Of a stretch of DNA of 64,000 nucleotides, positions 11,455-21,449 are shown one piece after another. The notes beneath the pieces were generated by a model. It had not been told where the DNA came from, did no database searches, and saw only the letters and a program-made list of their open reading frames with translations. The translations under genes and the position numbers were made by a program. Source of the stretch: Adiantum capillus-veneris. Lineage: Eukaryota > Streptophyta > Polypodiopsida > Polypodiales > Pteridaceae. Positions within the stretch are counted from its first letter, which is position 1, and each line of letters opens with the position of its first letter. The DNA lies in assembly GCA_014529385.2 (NCBI GenBank), contig CM043944.1, forward strand, positions 57,175,268 to 57,239,267. Reading direction: 5' to 3'.

Positions 11455-13637
11455 CTAGAAACTTCATTCAGGAGGCATGCGATGGAACAAGCCAAGGTGA
11501 TCGAGTCAACCTTCTCATTAGTTGTCTCACTACCCCTGATGTGATTTCTATCTTGCAATCACCTGGAGGTAAGCACATTAAGGATGAAGTCACCAAGGAC
11601 CTTATGTGCAAATTGAGAAATGTGGTTAGTGAAGAGTGTGACATTGTGAAAAATCTATTTCCTATTCTGCACAAGTTCAACCTTGCAAAGAAGGCCACAC
11701 ACAAAGATGTGTTATCCCGCATTGGGACATACCTACACATTAAGGACACAATTCCAACTTTGCTTTATGTTTGTGCAGACTAAAGGAAAGCGGAAAAGTT
11801 AAGAAACACTCCATAAGACCTACGGAGAAGGTCTTCCCTTACACAATGTGGAATAGTATTTTAGTGGACCTTAGAAGGCTTCAACAAGCCACGCTTAGAT
11901 TTTATGAGTTACCTAAAGAAGTTGACACACTAAACTTCCTTCTATTTGTTGTGTTCTTATCATGAACTTTAAAGTATAAGTTCTTGCCACTATTTATTTT
12001 GTAGTGCTTGGCACAAAGGTCGCTTTTGTGCTAAAAATCCATGAGTGTCAAATAGTGAAAGACCAAAGGTTAGAGAGGCTATGTGTCACTCTAATGAATG
12101 AGGCCCTTTTGCAAACCAAGCAAAGGGATTTAGTCGAGCCATCTCCCACCCCGTCTTTTAGTTTGAAATGAGAGAAAGACATTTGGTGGTTGGGTGCTAT
12201 TGAGGTGCCCAAAGAGACCAATGGATTACTTTCATGGATGTTTGAGAGAACTCCATGGATCACAGAAGTAATACACTCCCAAATTGTAGGTGATAAGTTG
12301 GAAGTTGAGGGTTTTAGTAGCTATGATGTGGAGTGGCACTTAGGTGGGGGCTTGAAGACCATAAAGTGTTTGCTTGGTTGCAAACAAGGGGCTTCTTCTC
12401 TCATGCCTTGTCCATTTTGCACTTGAGGGTGCAAACCTAGCGGACAAAAATCACACGATCTCTGCAAAGGTTGGTTCAATGCTTCTATGGCAAGGGGATG
12501 GAGAACAAGGGCTAGACTGTCGTGATGTTCGAGATGGACGCAGAGAATGAGAAGCATCTATTTTAAGATGTCCCATGCTCAATGCCCCAGAACGTGCACA
12601 AAAGGACCAGGCTTGGAATCCAATCTTTCCATTTCCTCTATCGAATGAACATTTTTGTACATTACATGAATTCATGTGTATTTTTGATAGGCTATTGAAG
12701 CTACACATTGACTATGCTTTCACAATGAAGCCATTGGAAAAATCTCAGGAAGCGATCAAAAGGGTGGAGACACTCTTGAATTCCATTGGCTGTCATGGTG
12801 GAAATGTGTCTATCATTGCTGAAAATAACACAGGGGAGGCCCATGAAATTGTGAACAAGTGTCAATAAGTAGACAAAAAGCAAGACACTTTTTGAAGGAA
12901 GTAACCCAAGGAAAGCCAGATTGATAATGATGCTCAAAACAACTCCAACCAGCAGGTAGGTAAGCTTTGGGAACTTTGGAAGGAGTTATACAAAGCTACT
13001 ACTGACAATAATTCAAATGGCGAGCTTGCAAACAAGCACAAGCAAGTTTGGGCACATTCTGATAAAATGGTCAAGCTTATAAGCCTTAATAGCACAACAG
13101 AAGAACAACACCAAACATTTCAAGAAGCCTTGGCAGATTTTACCAAGGTCTTCACGTTTTATTGGGTTGAAAATAACATCACATTACATGGTAAGCCATG
13201 TAATGTGGTGAACTTATTCAAGGGATTGTTTTCAGTAAATAATATGGATTGTTTACTCATGTGAACAGCATATCTTGCATGCGCATGGTGCACTTTTTAT
13301 ACACAAATATGGATTGCTTGAGAATTTTAGCACTCAAGGCATGGAGAAGTCCCATTATCGAGCAAGTGGGGTGTACTTCAAAAATACTCAACATGGTGGT
13401 GGAATGGTACAATCCAATTATTTGGAGAAGATGTTCAATTGGTTTTTTTGCACAACATTTTCTCGTAAGCTCACAAAGGAGCATGCGCGACAATCCAAGA
13501 TTGCTAGGAGAGTGCGGAAATGGAGTCGGCAAGAGCACAGCAATAAGTGGAAAATGTCGCAAGGCCCCGCCAAGCATGCTGCATGGCACCAATACAGAGT
13601 GCGACAAGGGTCTAAGTGGATTCTATGCGAGTGACAA
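11455..13637 (+). pseudogene. RAG1/Transib-like transposase core, copy A (decayed)
   Basis: Several frames, read with copy B as guide, give an ordered set of blocks. N-terminal block NFIQEACDGTSQGD (11463-11780), then LRRLQQATLRFYELPKE (11870-11930), then at 12190-12426 MFERTPWITEVIHSQIV, HLGGGLKTIKCLLGCKQGAS and PCPFC. Next SNEHFCTLHEFMCIFDRLLK and LNSIGCHGGNVSI (12575-12868), WKELYKATTDN (near 12980), and finally MHAHGALFIHKYG with STQGMEKSHYRASGVYF and a basic C-terminus (13275-13634). The order GG-x-LKxxK…CxxC, then a His-rich LH helix, then H-x8-FI…GxE-S-x-K/H…R follows the zinc-binding insertion and terminal catalytic Glu region of RAG1-type DDE transposases as I know them. This is my motif reading, not a search result. 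Copy A has an internal deletion relative to B (after VVSEE) and several frameshifts. Confidence 0.5.
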
Positions 13638-13756
13638 CACGTGAACGTAGCGTCCAAATCTTGACATGTTTTGTCAAAAAAGCTTGGTGCATCCATTTAA
13701 AAAATAATATTTTTTTTAAAAATTAGTGTGAATAGAGCCCTTTTAAAATGGGCCCT

Positions 13757-13764
13757 TATAAATA
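13757..13764 (+). promoter_or_regulatory. TATA box of the H3-like gene, copy A
   Basis: TATAAATA, 59 bp before the ancestral start-codon position (13823). The same box and spacing are in copy B (38289-38296, minus strand), so the promoter layout is conserved. Confidence 0.6.
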
Positions 13765-13822
13765 TTGCATGCTCTCATAAATCACTCATTTTTAAAGTAG
13801 ATTTGAGCGTTTACAATACCCA

Positions 13823-14699
13823 ATTGCGTGCACCAAACAAACCGCAAAAGAGCATCCGCCTGCCAATAGAAACACCCTCCAAGGATGTGAGAAGCCGGCA
13901 TGGCTCAAAGGCACATGAAAATGGCCACGAACACCTGGCCATTCTAGGCACTTTTCTAGCAGTGGGCATGGTAGTCAGGACTAGGAGACATCGAGGGCAA
14001 AATAAAATTCACATGATCAACAACAAACGCTTAATGTAGGGTGAAGCAATACACCCAATGTTGTCCAAGAAGAGTAGGCCCAACAAACACCAGAGTCTGA
14101 TAGGGAGGATCCGCCGTGCCACACTTTGCAAGCATGACCATCCAGAGCTTGGGAGATGATCTACCATGGCAGAGAGATGATCTACCATGCACACACCGGG
14201 TGCCCATTGGGGGGAAGACATTGCCTTGTGGCCAGGGAGCTCTCCTCACCACAAAACAAGATTGGGAAGAAAGGGAAGAGGATGACTCTGAAGAGGCTAC
14301 AGATCCATACCCAAAGCATGTAAACAGGTGCAAGTCTAAGTTTTTCAAGAAGCCTAAATGCCGCCAACCATCAAATGTGCAAGTGCCCCCAAGAGAACCT
14401 CAGTGGCGTCGGAAAATAGCAAGGGCATTTTCAAAAATTCGGCACTACCAGAAGACTACGAAACTTTTAATTCGACCCGCCCCCTTTGCTTGCACAGTGA
14501 AGGAGGTGCTTCAAGGCTATGGAAATCAGTATAGGATGCAAGCAGTAGTGCTCGAGGCTATGCAAGAAGCTGTAGAGCCCCACATCATATCGGTTTTAGA
14601 AGATACCGACCTATGCACCATACATGCAAAGAGAGTGACAATACAGCCAAAGGATATGCAGCTTGCACACAGATTGCGACGGGACTTCAAACATTAGCC
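13823..14699 (+). pseudogene. Histone H3-like protein with long internal linker, copy A
   Basis: The 193-codon frame 14116-14697 ends in a histone fold (about residues 108-193) that aligns without gaps to canonical H3 from the αN helix on. Compare IRHYQKTTKLLIRPAPF, QYRMQAVVLEAMQEA, VLEDTDLCTIHAKRV and IQPKDMQLAHRLR with H3 as I know it; by hand about half the positions match. No loop-1 insertion, which many CenH3 proteins have. An acidic stretch (EEREEDDSEEA) and a basic stretch (KSKFFKKPK) precede the fold. The H3-type tail is 300 bp upstream: at 13823 it reads CTKQTAKEHPP, but the start ATG is ATT and Arg2 is Cys. A TGA breaks the tail, and tail and fold are out of frame. Canonical H3 is 136 residues; this protein would be about 290. 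Histones package DNA, so an element-borne H3 could alter chromatin at the element or its targets (inference). Confidence 0.85.
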
Positions 14700-14897
14700 A
14701 AAGTTACATACCCTTTTTTGTATTGAGCACCCTTCTCTTTGTAATCACTGGTTTTGCAATGACAAAATATTATGAGTTTTCTATTGTCTTTGTCTACTGT
14801 CATTTGGCTTTTCGGACTATCCGTCTCTTTTAAGTTAAGTGTTTCTGGCCATGAAGAGGTAAATTCTATTCAAATATCAATAGATTTGGTTGCCTAA

Positions 14898-15007
14898 GGG
14901 GAAAACAATGCTAGAAAGTGCAAGTGAGCCATCCAACAGTTTTGGATGGCTCATACTCGCGCCTTTGTGGCCACCCTTTTTTTTGCATTTTCTAGCATTG
15001 TTTGCCC
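14898..15007. repeat. Foldback hairpin element A1
   Basis: GGGGAAAACAATGCTAGAAA at the left pairs with TTTCTAGCATTGTTTGCCC at the right; the centre is GAGCCATCC…GGATGGCTC. Four relatives lie in the two copies (also 15172, 36708, 37015), so it belongs to a small MITE/foldback family. The present copy has lost part of the left arm. Confidence 0.8.
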
Positions 15008-15171
15008 TATGGTGATAAAATCTGTTGATATATAGTGGAACTAGTTGTTTTTGTAGCTTGATACAATGTGATTTGGTCATTTGGTGCAGGGAACTAGAAA
15101 TTTGAGTTGAAGGAAGGTATAATGTGCTTTGAAAGTTTAATCTCAAGTTCATATCACCTTTTCCAGGTTCT

Positions 15172-15271
15172 GGGGGGGTAGACAATGTTAGAAAGTGCAA
15201 AAGTTGGATGGCTCACATGTGTGCCCTTGGTGGCCACCCTTTTTTATGCACTTTCTAGCATTGTTTGCCCC
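15172..15271. repeat. Foldback hairpin element A2 (degenerate)
   Basis: Same family as 14898-15007: GACAATGTTAGAAAGTGCA at left, TGCACTTTCTAGCATTGTTT at right. Part of the central palindrome is deleted. Confidence 0.7.
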
Positions 15272-15573
15272 TTAGGGTACCCAAAAAAGGTTAGATTAAG
15301 TGAAAGAAATCCTTAATGCGACATGACAATACATTACACTTCTTTTCACTCAAATGTTTTTTGTACTATCCCAGAATTAATGGAAGTTGAAAGTAAATAT
15401 CAGGTGCATCCCAATTCTATTGTGTTGTTACTGTAAGCAAATAAGACAAAACTTATTGAAACACATCACCAATTTTAGCAACTTACAAGATTGAGGAGTC
15501 ACATTGGAAAGAATGTACAAGATAGAGAAACTGTTCAAAGTATATTTTATTACTTCTAAAAAGTTGATTTACA

Positions 15574-17153
15574 TCATACATCTGAGGAGCTCATAATTTT
15601 CTTGAACATTTCTTGGCACCTCTCTTGCGTGTAAGGCAACTCCCCAGTCAGAAGGAAGTGTGCTATCATCTTACGGTGGATTGAGCCAACGGAAGCATGT
15701 ATCTCTATTTGGGCACGCAGTTTACCCCAGAATCCAGTGCCAAATGTTGTGCATACAAGGGATCTATGCACTAGGAACACAAGATGGGCAGTTTGAGCAA
15801 TGGTGCAAAAACACAAAACCTTGCTCAGAGCTTTCAACGACACATCATAAAATGGCCTTGGGGAGTGAATTCATTAGGTACAATGGCAACAATGCCAGGG
15901 GGGGGTGTCCTAGGTAATGCGCAAGGGAAGACTGAGGTCCAAAGCCCGTCCTCCTGCCACTTGTCCTTGATGCAAACTCATCAACCTCCAAAACGTCCTA
16001 TCATAAACCAGTCAAGGTTAAGAAAAATGACATTGAAGGCAAAGAAAAAAAAACATAAAAATCAAGATATAGTTTACCTCCTGCTCCTTGTCGTCCTCCT
16101 CCCTGTTGCCCTTTCCACCCAAGTCAATGCTCCCTTGCACCGCACTCACGAGCTTTGGATCATCAGAAGGGGGGTGATGCAATGGAGTAGGCATCCTAGT
16201 GGCCACAACCTTGGCTTTCGTGGCCTAGAATTCTTCTTCATCCACATGCAACTGCTCTGCTGCTACGACCTCCGCACAAACAAGTGCAATAGTGTCTGTA
16301 ATAGAGTCCCCAAGTGGCAAGATCTTGTTGTCAAGGGAATCTGGCGCACTGTCTAAGGGAAATTTGGTGCTGGTACATAGAACACTCAAGCATTCATCCA
16401 TGCGTAAACCAAATGCTTTCTCTAAATCGCGCCTAAACACATACTCCTCCCCATCCACTACCATTGAGGAGAAGCGGTTGATTTCTACCTCTGGGATAGC
16501 ATCATGCATCAAGGGTAGTGGCATTGGAGTGTCACTAGGGCCAGCCACAACGATGGATTTTTCAAGCACCTCCTCGAGCCCCCTGGGATACTCGAGCCGA
16601 AGTGTTTGCCCTTCCACTGTTGCAAGGTTAATGGGGACAACCTCCTGCTCCTTGGAGTCCTTGATAAAGGACCCAACCTGAAGGTGTGGTAGGCGAAGCT
16701 CCTCCAAATCAGGTTCCTCGCTCACAAAGAAGACAAGTGTTTCCAATCAAGAAAGGTACTCCACCCCCAACTTGCACTTCTTGAGCACTGATACCCCTAG
16801 GGCTTGCTTGTCCAAGAAATGGCCTGCGTCGATGGAAATTTCTTGGAACCGTTTCAACCCCTTGAAGAATGGGCAATCAGCTTTGTGTATGTAGCACAAA
16901 AGATCGCAAGGCACCTAGATCCTTGCATGTGGGGGGATAGCTATGGAATATTTTATGATGTGCTCCTCATGATCGCTAAAATCTCGCCGAATGCATCCAT
17001 GTGAAGGAAAATTGTGGCATCAAGGTCGGGGAGACGAGTAAAGATGGTGTGTTGTTCCAACTTCCCTTTGTAATTGGTGTCTTTGAGGAAGAGGATGAAG
17101 CATAACAAAGGGGTAGATGTGGGAGCAGATGTAGAGGCTGTGGAGGCGTCCAT
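15574..17153 (-). pseudogene. Element protein with BEN-like C-terminus, copy A
   Basis: Start MDASTASTSAPTSTP at 17153, 83 bp below a TATA box. Conserved blocks with copy B: DTNYKGKLEQHTIFTRLPDL; then, in 16746-16225, VPINLATVEGQTLRLEYPRG, EINRFSSMV, VDGEEYVFRRDLEKAFGLRM and LPLGDSITDTIALVCAEV. A GGTAAAC donor near 16073 and TTTATGATAG acceptor near 15998 suggest an intron. The last exon (15843-15574) has AQTAHLVFLVHRSLVC, a Gly-rich turn, FLLTGELPYTQERCQEMF and KKIMSSSDV. Its spacing resembles BEN domains (LxxxLF…L…I…C…I..KI), a DNA- or protein-binding fold of chromatin factors. BEN is a weak, unsearched call. Stops and frameshifts between 17000 and 16750. Confidence 0.5.
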
Positions 17154-17235
17154 GTCTAGCTTGGGATGCAAAGAGATAGTGGAGGAGCTCAAGTGTTGCA
17201 AAAGTAAAAATTGTGAATGAGTTATGCAGCCCCCC

Positions 17236-17242
17236 TTTTATA
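17236..17242 (-). promoter_or_regulatory. TATA box of the BEN-like gene, copy A
   Basis: Minus-strand TATAAAA followed by GGGGG; conserved in copy B (34855-34860) with the same distance to the start codon. Confidence 0.6.
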
Positions 17243-17500
17243 ATGGTCCCTTTTTTTTTAAAGGCACTTTCATCAAAAAATGAACTTTCATCTCAATGTG
17301 TAAAATTATATTAAAAGTCGTAATTTGCCAAAGCAAATCATGTTGATTACATGGGGGATTGTTACCAAACTACAAGAGTCACAAAGCTAGAAGAGTGATA
17401 GCATAGTTCCATACATGCCCCAGTCCTCCTCAATCTTCAATTTGTCTTTGATTCTCTTCCCAATCTACGCACATTCATTACAATAAGTAGCCAATGATTG

Positions 17501-18882
17501 TCAAACTATGATGTATTGAAAATGTGGTGGAAGGAATCTCACCTTGTGACCTTGCAAACGAAATTGCACTTGTTGAAGGGCCTCAAAACCCATAATAGCC
17601 AAATGTTCCTGTACATTATTGAGAGTCCAATGTTTGTTCACTTGGAAAGCCTCCAAAGCATTGTTGGGCATTCTCACTGCAATGTCAAAGCTTGCAATAG
17701 TGCCGTCTACACTCTGTAGGGGGAGTCCACACTTCAAGCTTGCACATCCATTGATCATAGTGAAATTGTATGTACAATGAGGTGCTGGATTTTAAATAGC
17801 ACATCCCAATACCTGAAGCTCCAACCAACGATACCTATCTCCATTGTGCATGCCCTCCGTAAAACCCCATTCCTCTTCTAAAAGCCTTCCTAATTCTTCA
17901 TAATGCACATCTTTACATACAAGCATTGTGGCAGTCTTCACAAATCCAAACTCTTAAAAAATGTGCACGAAACAATGAACAGGCAAACACCAACTCAAAC
18001 ACACAACCTAGAAGCTTTAGAGTATTTCAAAGAGTTTTGTCCATCTATTATCATCTTTTGCTTGATAAATGCTACCAACCACAAATCTAGCTGTGGCCAC
18101 TCCATACTTAATAAGGAAGATACTTTGATGGGTTCAAGCTTTCCAAACTCTTGTGTAGAAGTAGGCACAATATAAGAGTGAGAATAGAAGAAAATCCTTC
18201 TTTCAACCAGTTTGGTTGGGCAAAGATGTGCAAAAATTGTTGTTCCAATATCCAGATGTATAGCATTGAATGTGCCGGAGAGACTATGTAGTGATTGCTC
18301 CTCCACCAATGTGTTTGGAAATATGACTACAAATGCATGGCAAATCTTTAGTATGAATCCACAAAAACATTACACTGTGATTTCACACTTAGCTTTATAT
18401 TCTCAAGACATGTACTTACAATGTGTTGGAAATCGAGGTGGTTGTTGCAATAGCATGCTTGACATTGAGAAAACATGTTGCACAATGGCTACAGTCCCCT
18501 TGTCTTTGTGGTTTTTGAATCCAAGGAGCTTTCCTTTCCAATGATGATCCAAGTTTTCACGATTTTGCACACGGTGAGGGCCAATAGCAGATGGCTGCAT
18601 GTATACCCAAGCACCTTTGGTGAACTCTTGTGGCACCCACTCATCATCTATACCTCTTGTGTTGTGGCATGCAAGTGTTGTGACGTCATCCTTTGGCTGC
18701 CTTTGCGGAGTAGATTTGGCCATGGTTGAAATAAGACAATTAGGAGGAGGATCGAGACCTTGCTTGTTGCTACAATGTAGATGGGAGTAAGTGATAGGAG
18801 AAGGTGGATACTCCTTGCTTGGGGTGGCAATGGGAGGTGGTAGGGGAGGAGAGAGGAGCTTTCTTGTTGTAGCAATGGACAT
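17501..18882 (-). pseudogene. Element protein with BAH-like region, copy A
   Basis: Opens at 18882 with MSIATTRKLLSPP and a Pro-rich stretch; a second Met (MAKSTPQRQPKDD) is at 18723. It continues EEFTKGAWVYMQPS-like text, HHWKGKLLGFKNHKDKGT and VAIVQHVFS. After stops it resumes (18309-17995) with EEQSLHSLSGTFNAIHL, RRIFFYSHSYIVP and a C-terminal helix, then (17758-17501) SVDGTIASFDIAVRMPNNAL, LEAFQVNKHW and HKVRFLPPHFQYIIV. The vY…kGkI.gf.d..G.v.v.vf…L..I.G…v.hl…FyY order recalls BAH modules, which read nucleosomes or modified histones; tentative. The last block is strongly conserved with copy B (34330-34647) but unfamiliar to me. Confidence 0.4.
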
Positions 18883-18959
18883 GGTGTAGAGAGAGAGTGT
18901 TGAAGTAGAGGATGAGTGTGATGGTTGTAACCAAAGAGGGGTTGCAAAAGGGGTTCTAG

Positions 18960-19346
18960 AGAGAGAAACTCACTTTTTGCCTAAGGACTAGTTTTGGGGG
19001 GGCTTTGGATAGTAAAAAATGATGTTTCAAAAGTTTTTGAAAATTTTTTATATGTAGGGTTTTTTGGTGAACATTTGGACTTTTTGAGGTCAAAAAATGC
19101 TTTTTTGACCATAAAATAAGTTTAGGTTTAAAAAGATAAGATTTGTGTTTTGAAAAAATTTCAAAATTTTCAAAATTTTGGGATTTATTCAAAACCGGAT
19201 AAAAAATGAGGAAAGTTGGAGGTTCCATATGGCCCGTCACACTCCCTCCCCCCCTTCCCACCTTCTCACTAGGTAAGAGGCCATTAAGAAGTGTAAGACT
19301 ACTTTGTCCCCCTACTTTTTTGAGGGTATAGAGTGTGTCCACCACC
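18960..19346. other. Right subterminal region of copy A
   Basis: T/A-homopolymer-rich DNA containing TTTTTTGACC and GGTC words, resembling the left subterminal region inverted. It ends with GTGTGTCCACCACC at 19346. A related end-like stretch (CCACCACCCTCTTCT through GGGCCC to GGTTCATATTTTTCCTAAT) recurs at 23495-23610. Confidence 0.4.
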
Positions 19347-19484
19347 CTCTTCTCATTGGCTGGCCTCTAATTAACCTTAATCCCAAAGGGCCCATAGAGG
19401 GTTCATATTTTTCCTAATGGGCTTACCAAAATTTAATTCTGAAACTTGCTTGTAAAAGACAATCTTGAGGATGAAAATCTAAGG

Positions 19485-20845
19485 TGTTGGATGCACACAC
19501 CTGCTATATTTAGCAATTTTCAGGACAGGCAACTATTTTTATGGAAATTCAAGACGAGGTAGATTTTGACGAGACGATCGTGTCTAGGTGGGTGTAAGCA
19601 CCTCAAAACTTTCTATTTTAGAACAAAAATAATAAAACGTAAAATTTTTATTTTTTACAATCTTAAAACAATATATACATCATTAGCTCATCAGAGGTGG
19701 AAAAACTGGCAAAAATGGTAACTTTTTGTATATGGCTAGAATGGCCTGCTATGTATTCCTCTACTTGGGAACCCCCTCTCCAAGGGTGGCAGAGACCTTA
19801 CATTCTCCCCAACTTGAAGAATTGAGATGTCCTCACCTCAAAGGTAAGTCCAGATGATCTTTAAGGAGATATGTTTCATCTTCCCATGTTGCATCTTCTT
19901 CAGAAAATCTTTCCATTTGACGAGGTGTTCGATGATGCTTTTGTTCCTAAGTTTTCTCTCCCGTGTTTCTTGGATATAGTCAAGCTGAAGTTCGAGGACT
20001 CATTAGGTTGGAACAACTATTTGTTTGGTATCCAAAAGTTGATCCGGTTAGGAACATAAGGTTTTTATAGACTAACATGAAAGACATCATGAAATTTGAG
20101 TTTAGAAGCTAGCTTTAGCTTGTAAGCTTGATCACTTATCACTTTGACAATCTCATAGGGTCCACAGTATCTCAGGCTCAGCTTCTTGTACTTTCCCAAG
20201 GATAGGTTGCTTTTCTTGGGCCTGACCCTAAGGAATACCTTGTCTCCTTCTTTGAAGATTGGATCTGATCTCTTCTTATCTGCATAATATTTTTGTCTGT
20301 CCTGAGCGGCTTCAATATCCTTACAAATCACCATGGTTTGAGCTTCCATGTCTTCGAGCGTTTGATTTGAGGCTTATACCTTGATAGTAGGATCTGAGAA
20401 ATTTAATGGGGCCAAACATTCTTGTCCATAAAGAGCCTTAAATGGTGACATGCCTATGCTTCTATGGTCAAAGGAATTATAGGCATATTCAACCAAAGGA
20501 AGATATTGGATCCATTTCTTTGGTTCCTATGAACAATATGCTCTAAGAATGTCCTTAATCACCTGGTTTACTCTTTTAGTCTTACCATCTGTCTGAGGAT
20601 ATGTTGTGCTAAAACACAGTTGTGTTCCAATGGCTTAAAAAAGTGAAGTCCAAAACTTTGAGGTAAATTTTGTATCCGTGTCACTAACAATTCTCTTAGG
20701 TAGACCATGAAGTCTAAATATTTCCTTTACGAAGATTCGGCTAATATCAAAGGCAGTGACGGTAGTTTTTACAGGCATCAAATGAGCTACCTTAGTAAGC
20801 ATATTAACAACAGAAAATACTGAATCATAGCCTCCAACAGAGGGT
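19485..20845 (-). mobile_element. Chromovirus-type gypsy remnant: integrase, chromodomain, 3' LTR candidate
   Basis: Minus-strand fragment entering at about 20845 inside the integrase core and leaving through a probable polypurine tract (GGGGAGAA, about 19803-19810) into a possible 3' LTR starting TGTAAGGTC at 19802 and ending near 19485. The LTR limits are weak. It is cut on the right by LTR scrap 20855-21430. Confidence 0.65.
19870..20845 (-). pseudogene. Gypsy integrase C-terminal half with chromodomain
   Basis: The core shows NMLTKVAHLMPVKTTVTAFD, then the second catalytic Asp in IVSDTDTKF, then TYPQTDGKTKRVNQV. The Glu expected in TDGQTERVN is Lys, so the DDE triad is broken by a G>A type change. 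ORF 20349-20065 carries the GPY/F module (LRYCGPYEIVKVISDQAYKL, ending KFHDVFHVSL). Further downstream a frameshifted stretch includes EEDATWEDE, the conserved core of gypsy chromodomains that steer integration to heterochromatin. Stops at several points. Confidence 0.75.
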
Positions 20846-20854
20846 AATCCTACT

Positions 20855-21430
20855 CAAAACATATGGTTGCTTGATCCTGCCATAATCTTATGATACCATG
20901 CATCATAATTGAAACACTAATCACATGATTAATTACTTATATATACTTGCAAGAATAATCCATCATTTTAGTTGGACCATTTCTTGAATATGATTAGCTA
21001 ATTCATACAAGCATCTAGGTTACATTGATGTGGAGAATTATGCATGCAATCACCACAATTGATTTTACAAGCATCTATGTTACATTGATGAATAATTATG
21101 CATGCAATCACCACAATTGATTATACAAGCATCTATGTTACATTGATGAAAAATTGTGCATGCAATCACCACAATTGTGCAATCGAGCAATGAGACCTTC
21201 ATTATCTAGAAAATCTACCATAGAATAGGTATAATGATGGTTGATTTCCAATTGAGGATAGGTAAATAAGAGTATAGCATTTGATAATAGAGTAGCAATA
21301 CATACACATGCACATACATGCACATGCACATACATATCCATGCACATGCATACATATGCATACCTTAGACATAGGAATTAATTTATTAACACTATGATGA
21401 AAATTAATTGTCTAGAGTGAGCTTGGCTTA
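20855..21430 (-). repeat. LTR fragment, third copy of the 7872-10445 family
   Basis: Matches copy A from about 9190 to 9540 and, after internal deletions, to about 10245 (CATACACATGCACATACATG, TTAGACATAGGAATTAATTT). Both ends are abrupt: left into gypsy integrase, right into the tandem array region. Includes the three ~57-bp units at 21011-21178. Confidence 0.8.
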
Positions 21431-21449
21431 CCACTGTACAAGCTCCTGT

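Larger units (their letters stand above)
10446..19346 (+). mobile_element. Large candidate DNA transposon, copy A (RAG-like transposase, H3-like, BEN-like, BAH-like genes)
   Basis: A ~8.9-kb unit present a second time at 26674-38703. Gene order: plus-strand coiled-coil and transposase-like exons, plus-strand histone H3-like gene, two hairpin elements, minus-strand BEN-like gene, minus-strand BAH-like gene. Both ends have T-rich, GACC/GGTC-punctuated subterminal DNA. TGTGTCCACCACC at 19334-19346 is the inverse of GGTGTGGACACA at the left end of copy B; copy A lacks those ~27 left-terminal bases. The transposon nature is inferred from the transposase-like gene and this short inverted end; no target duplication can be tested here because each copy has lost one end. 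Confidence 0.55.

Noticed and set aside
14116-14697. Calling the histone fold a CenH3
   Set aside because: The alignment to H3 has no loop-1 insertion and the tail begins like canonical H3; placement needs a phylogeny.
10446-19346. Integrated giant-virus segment (giant viruses can encode histones)
   Set aside because: Only four genes, introns and plant-like TATA boxes, transposase-like gene, and no capsid, polymerase or other viral core gene; kept as an alternative only.
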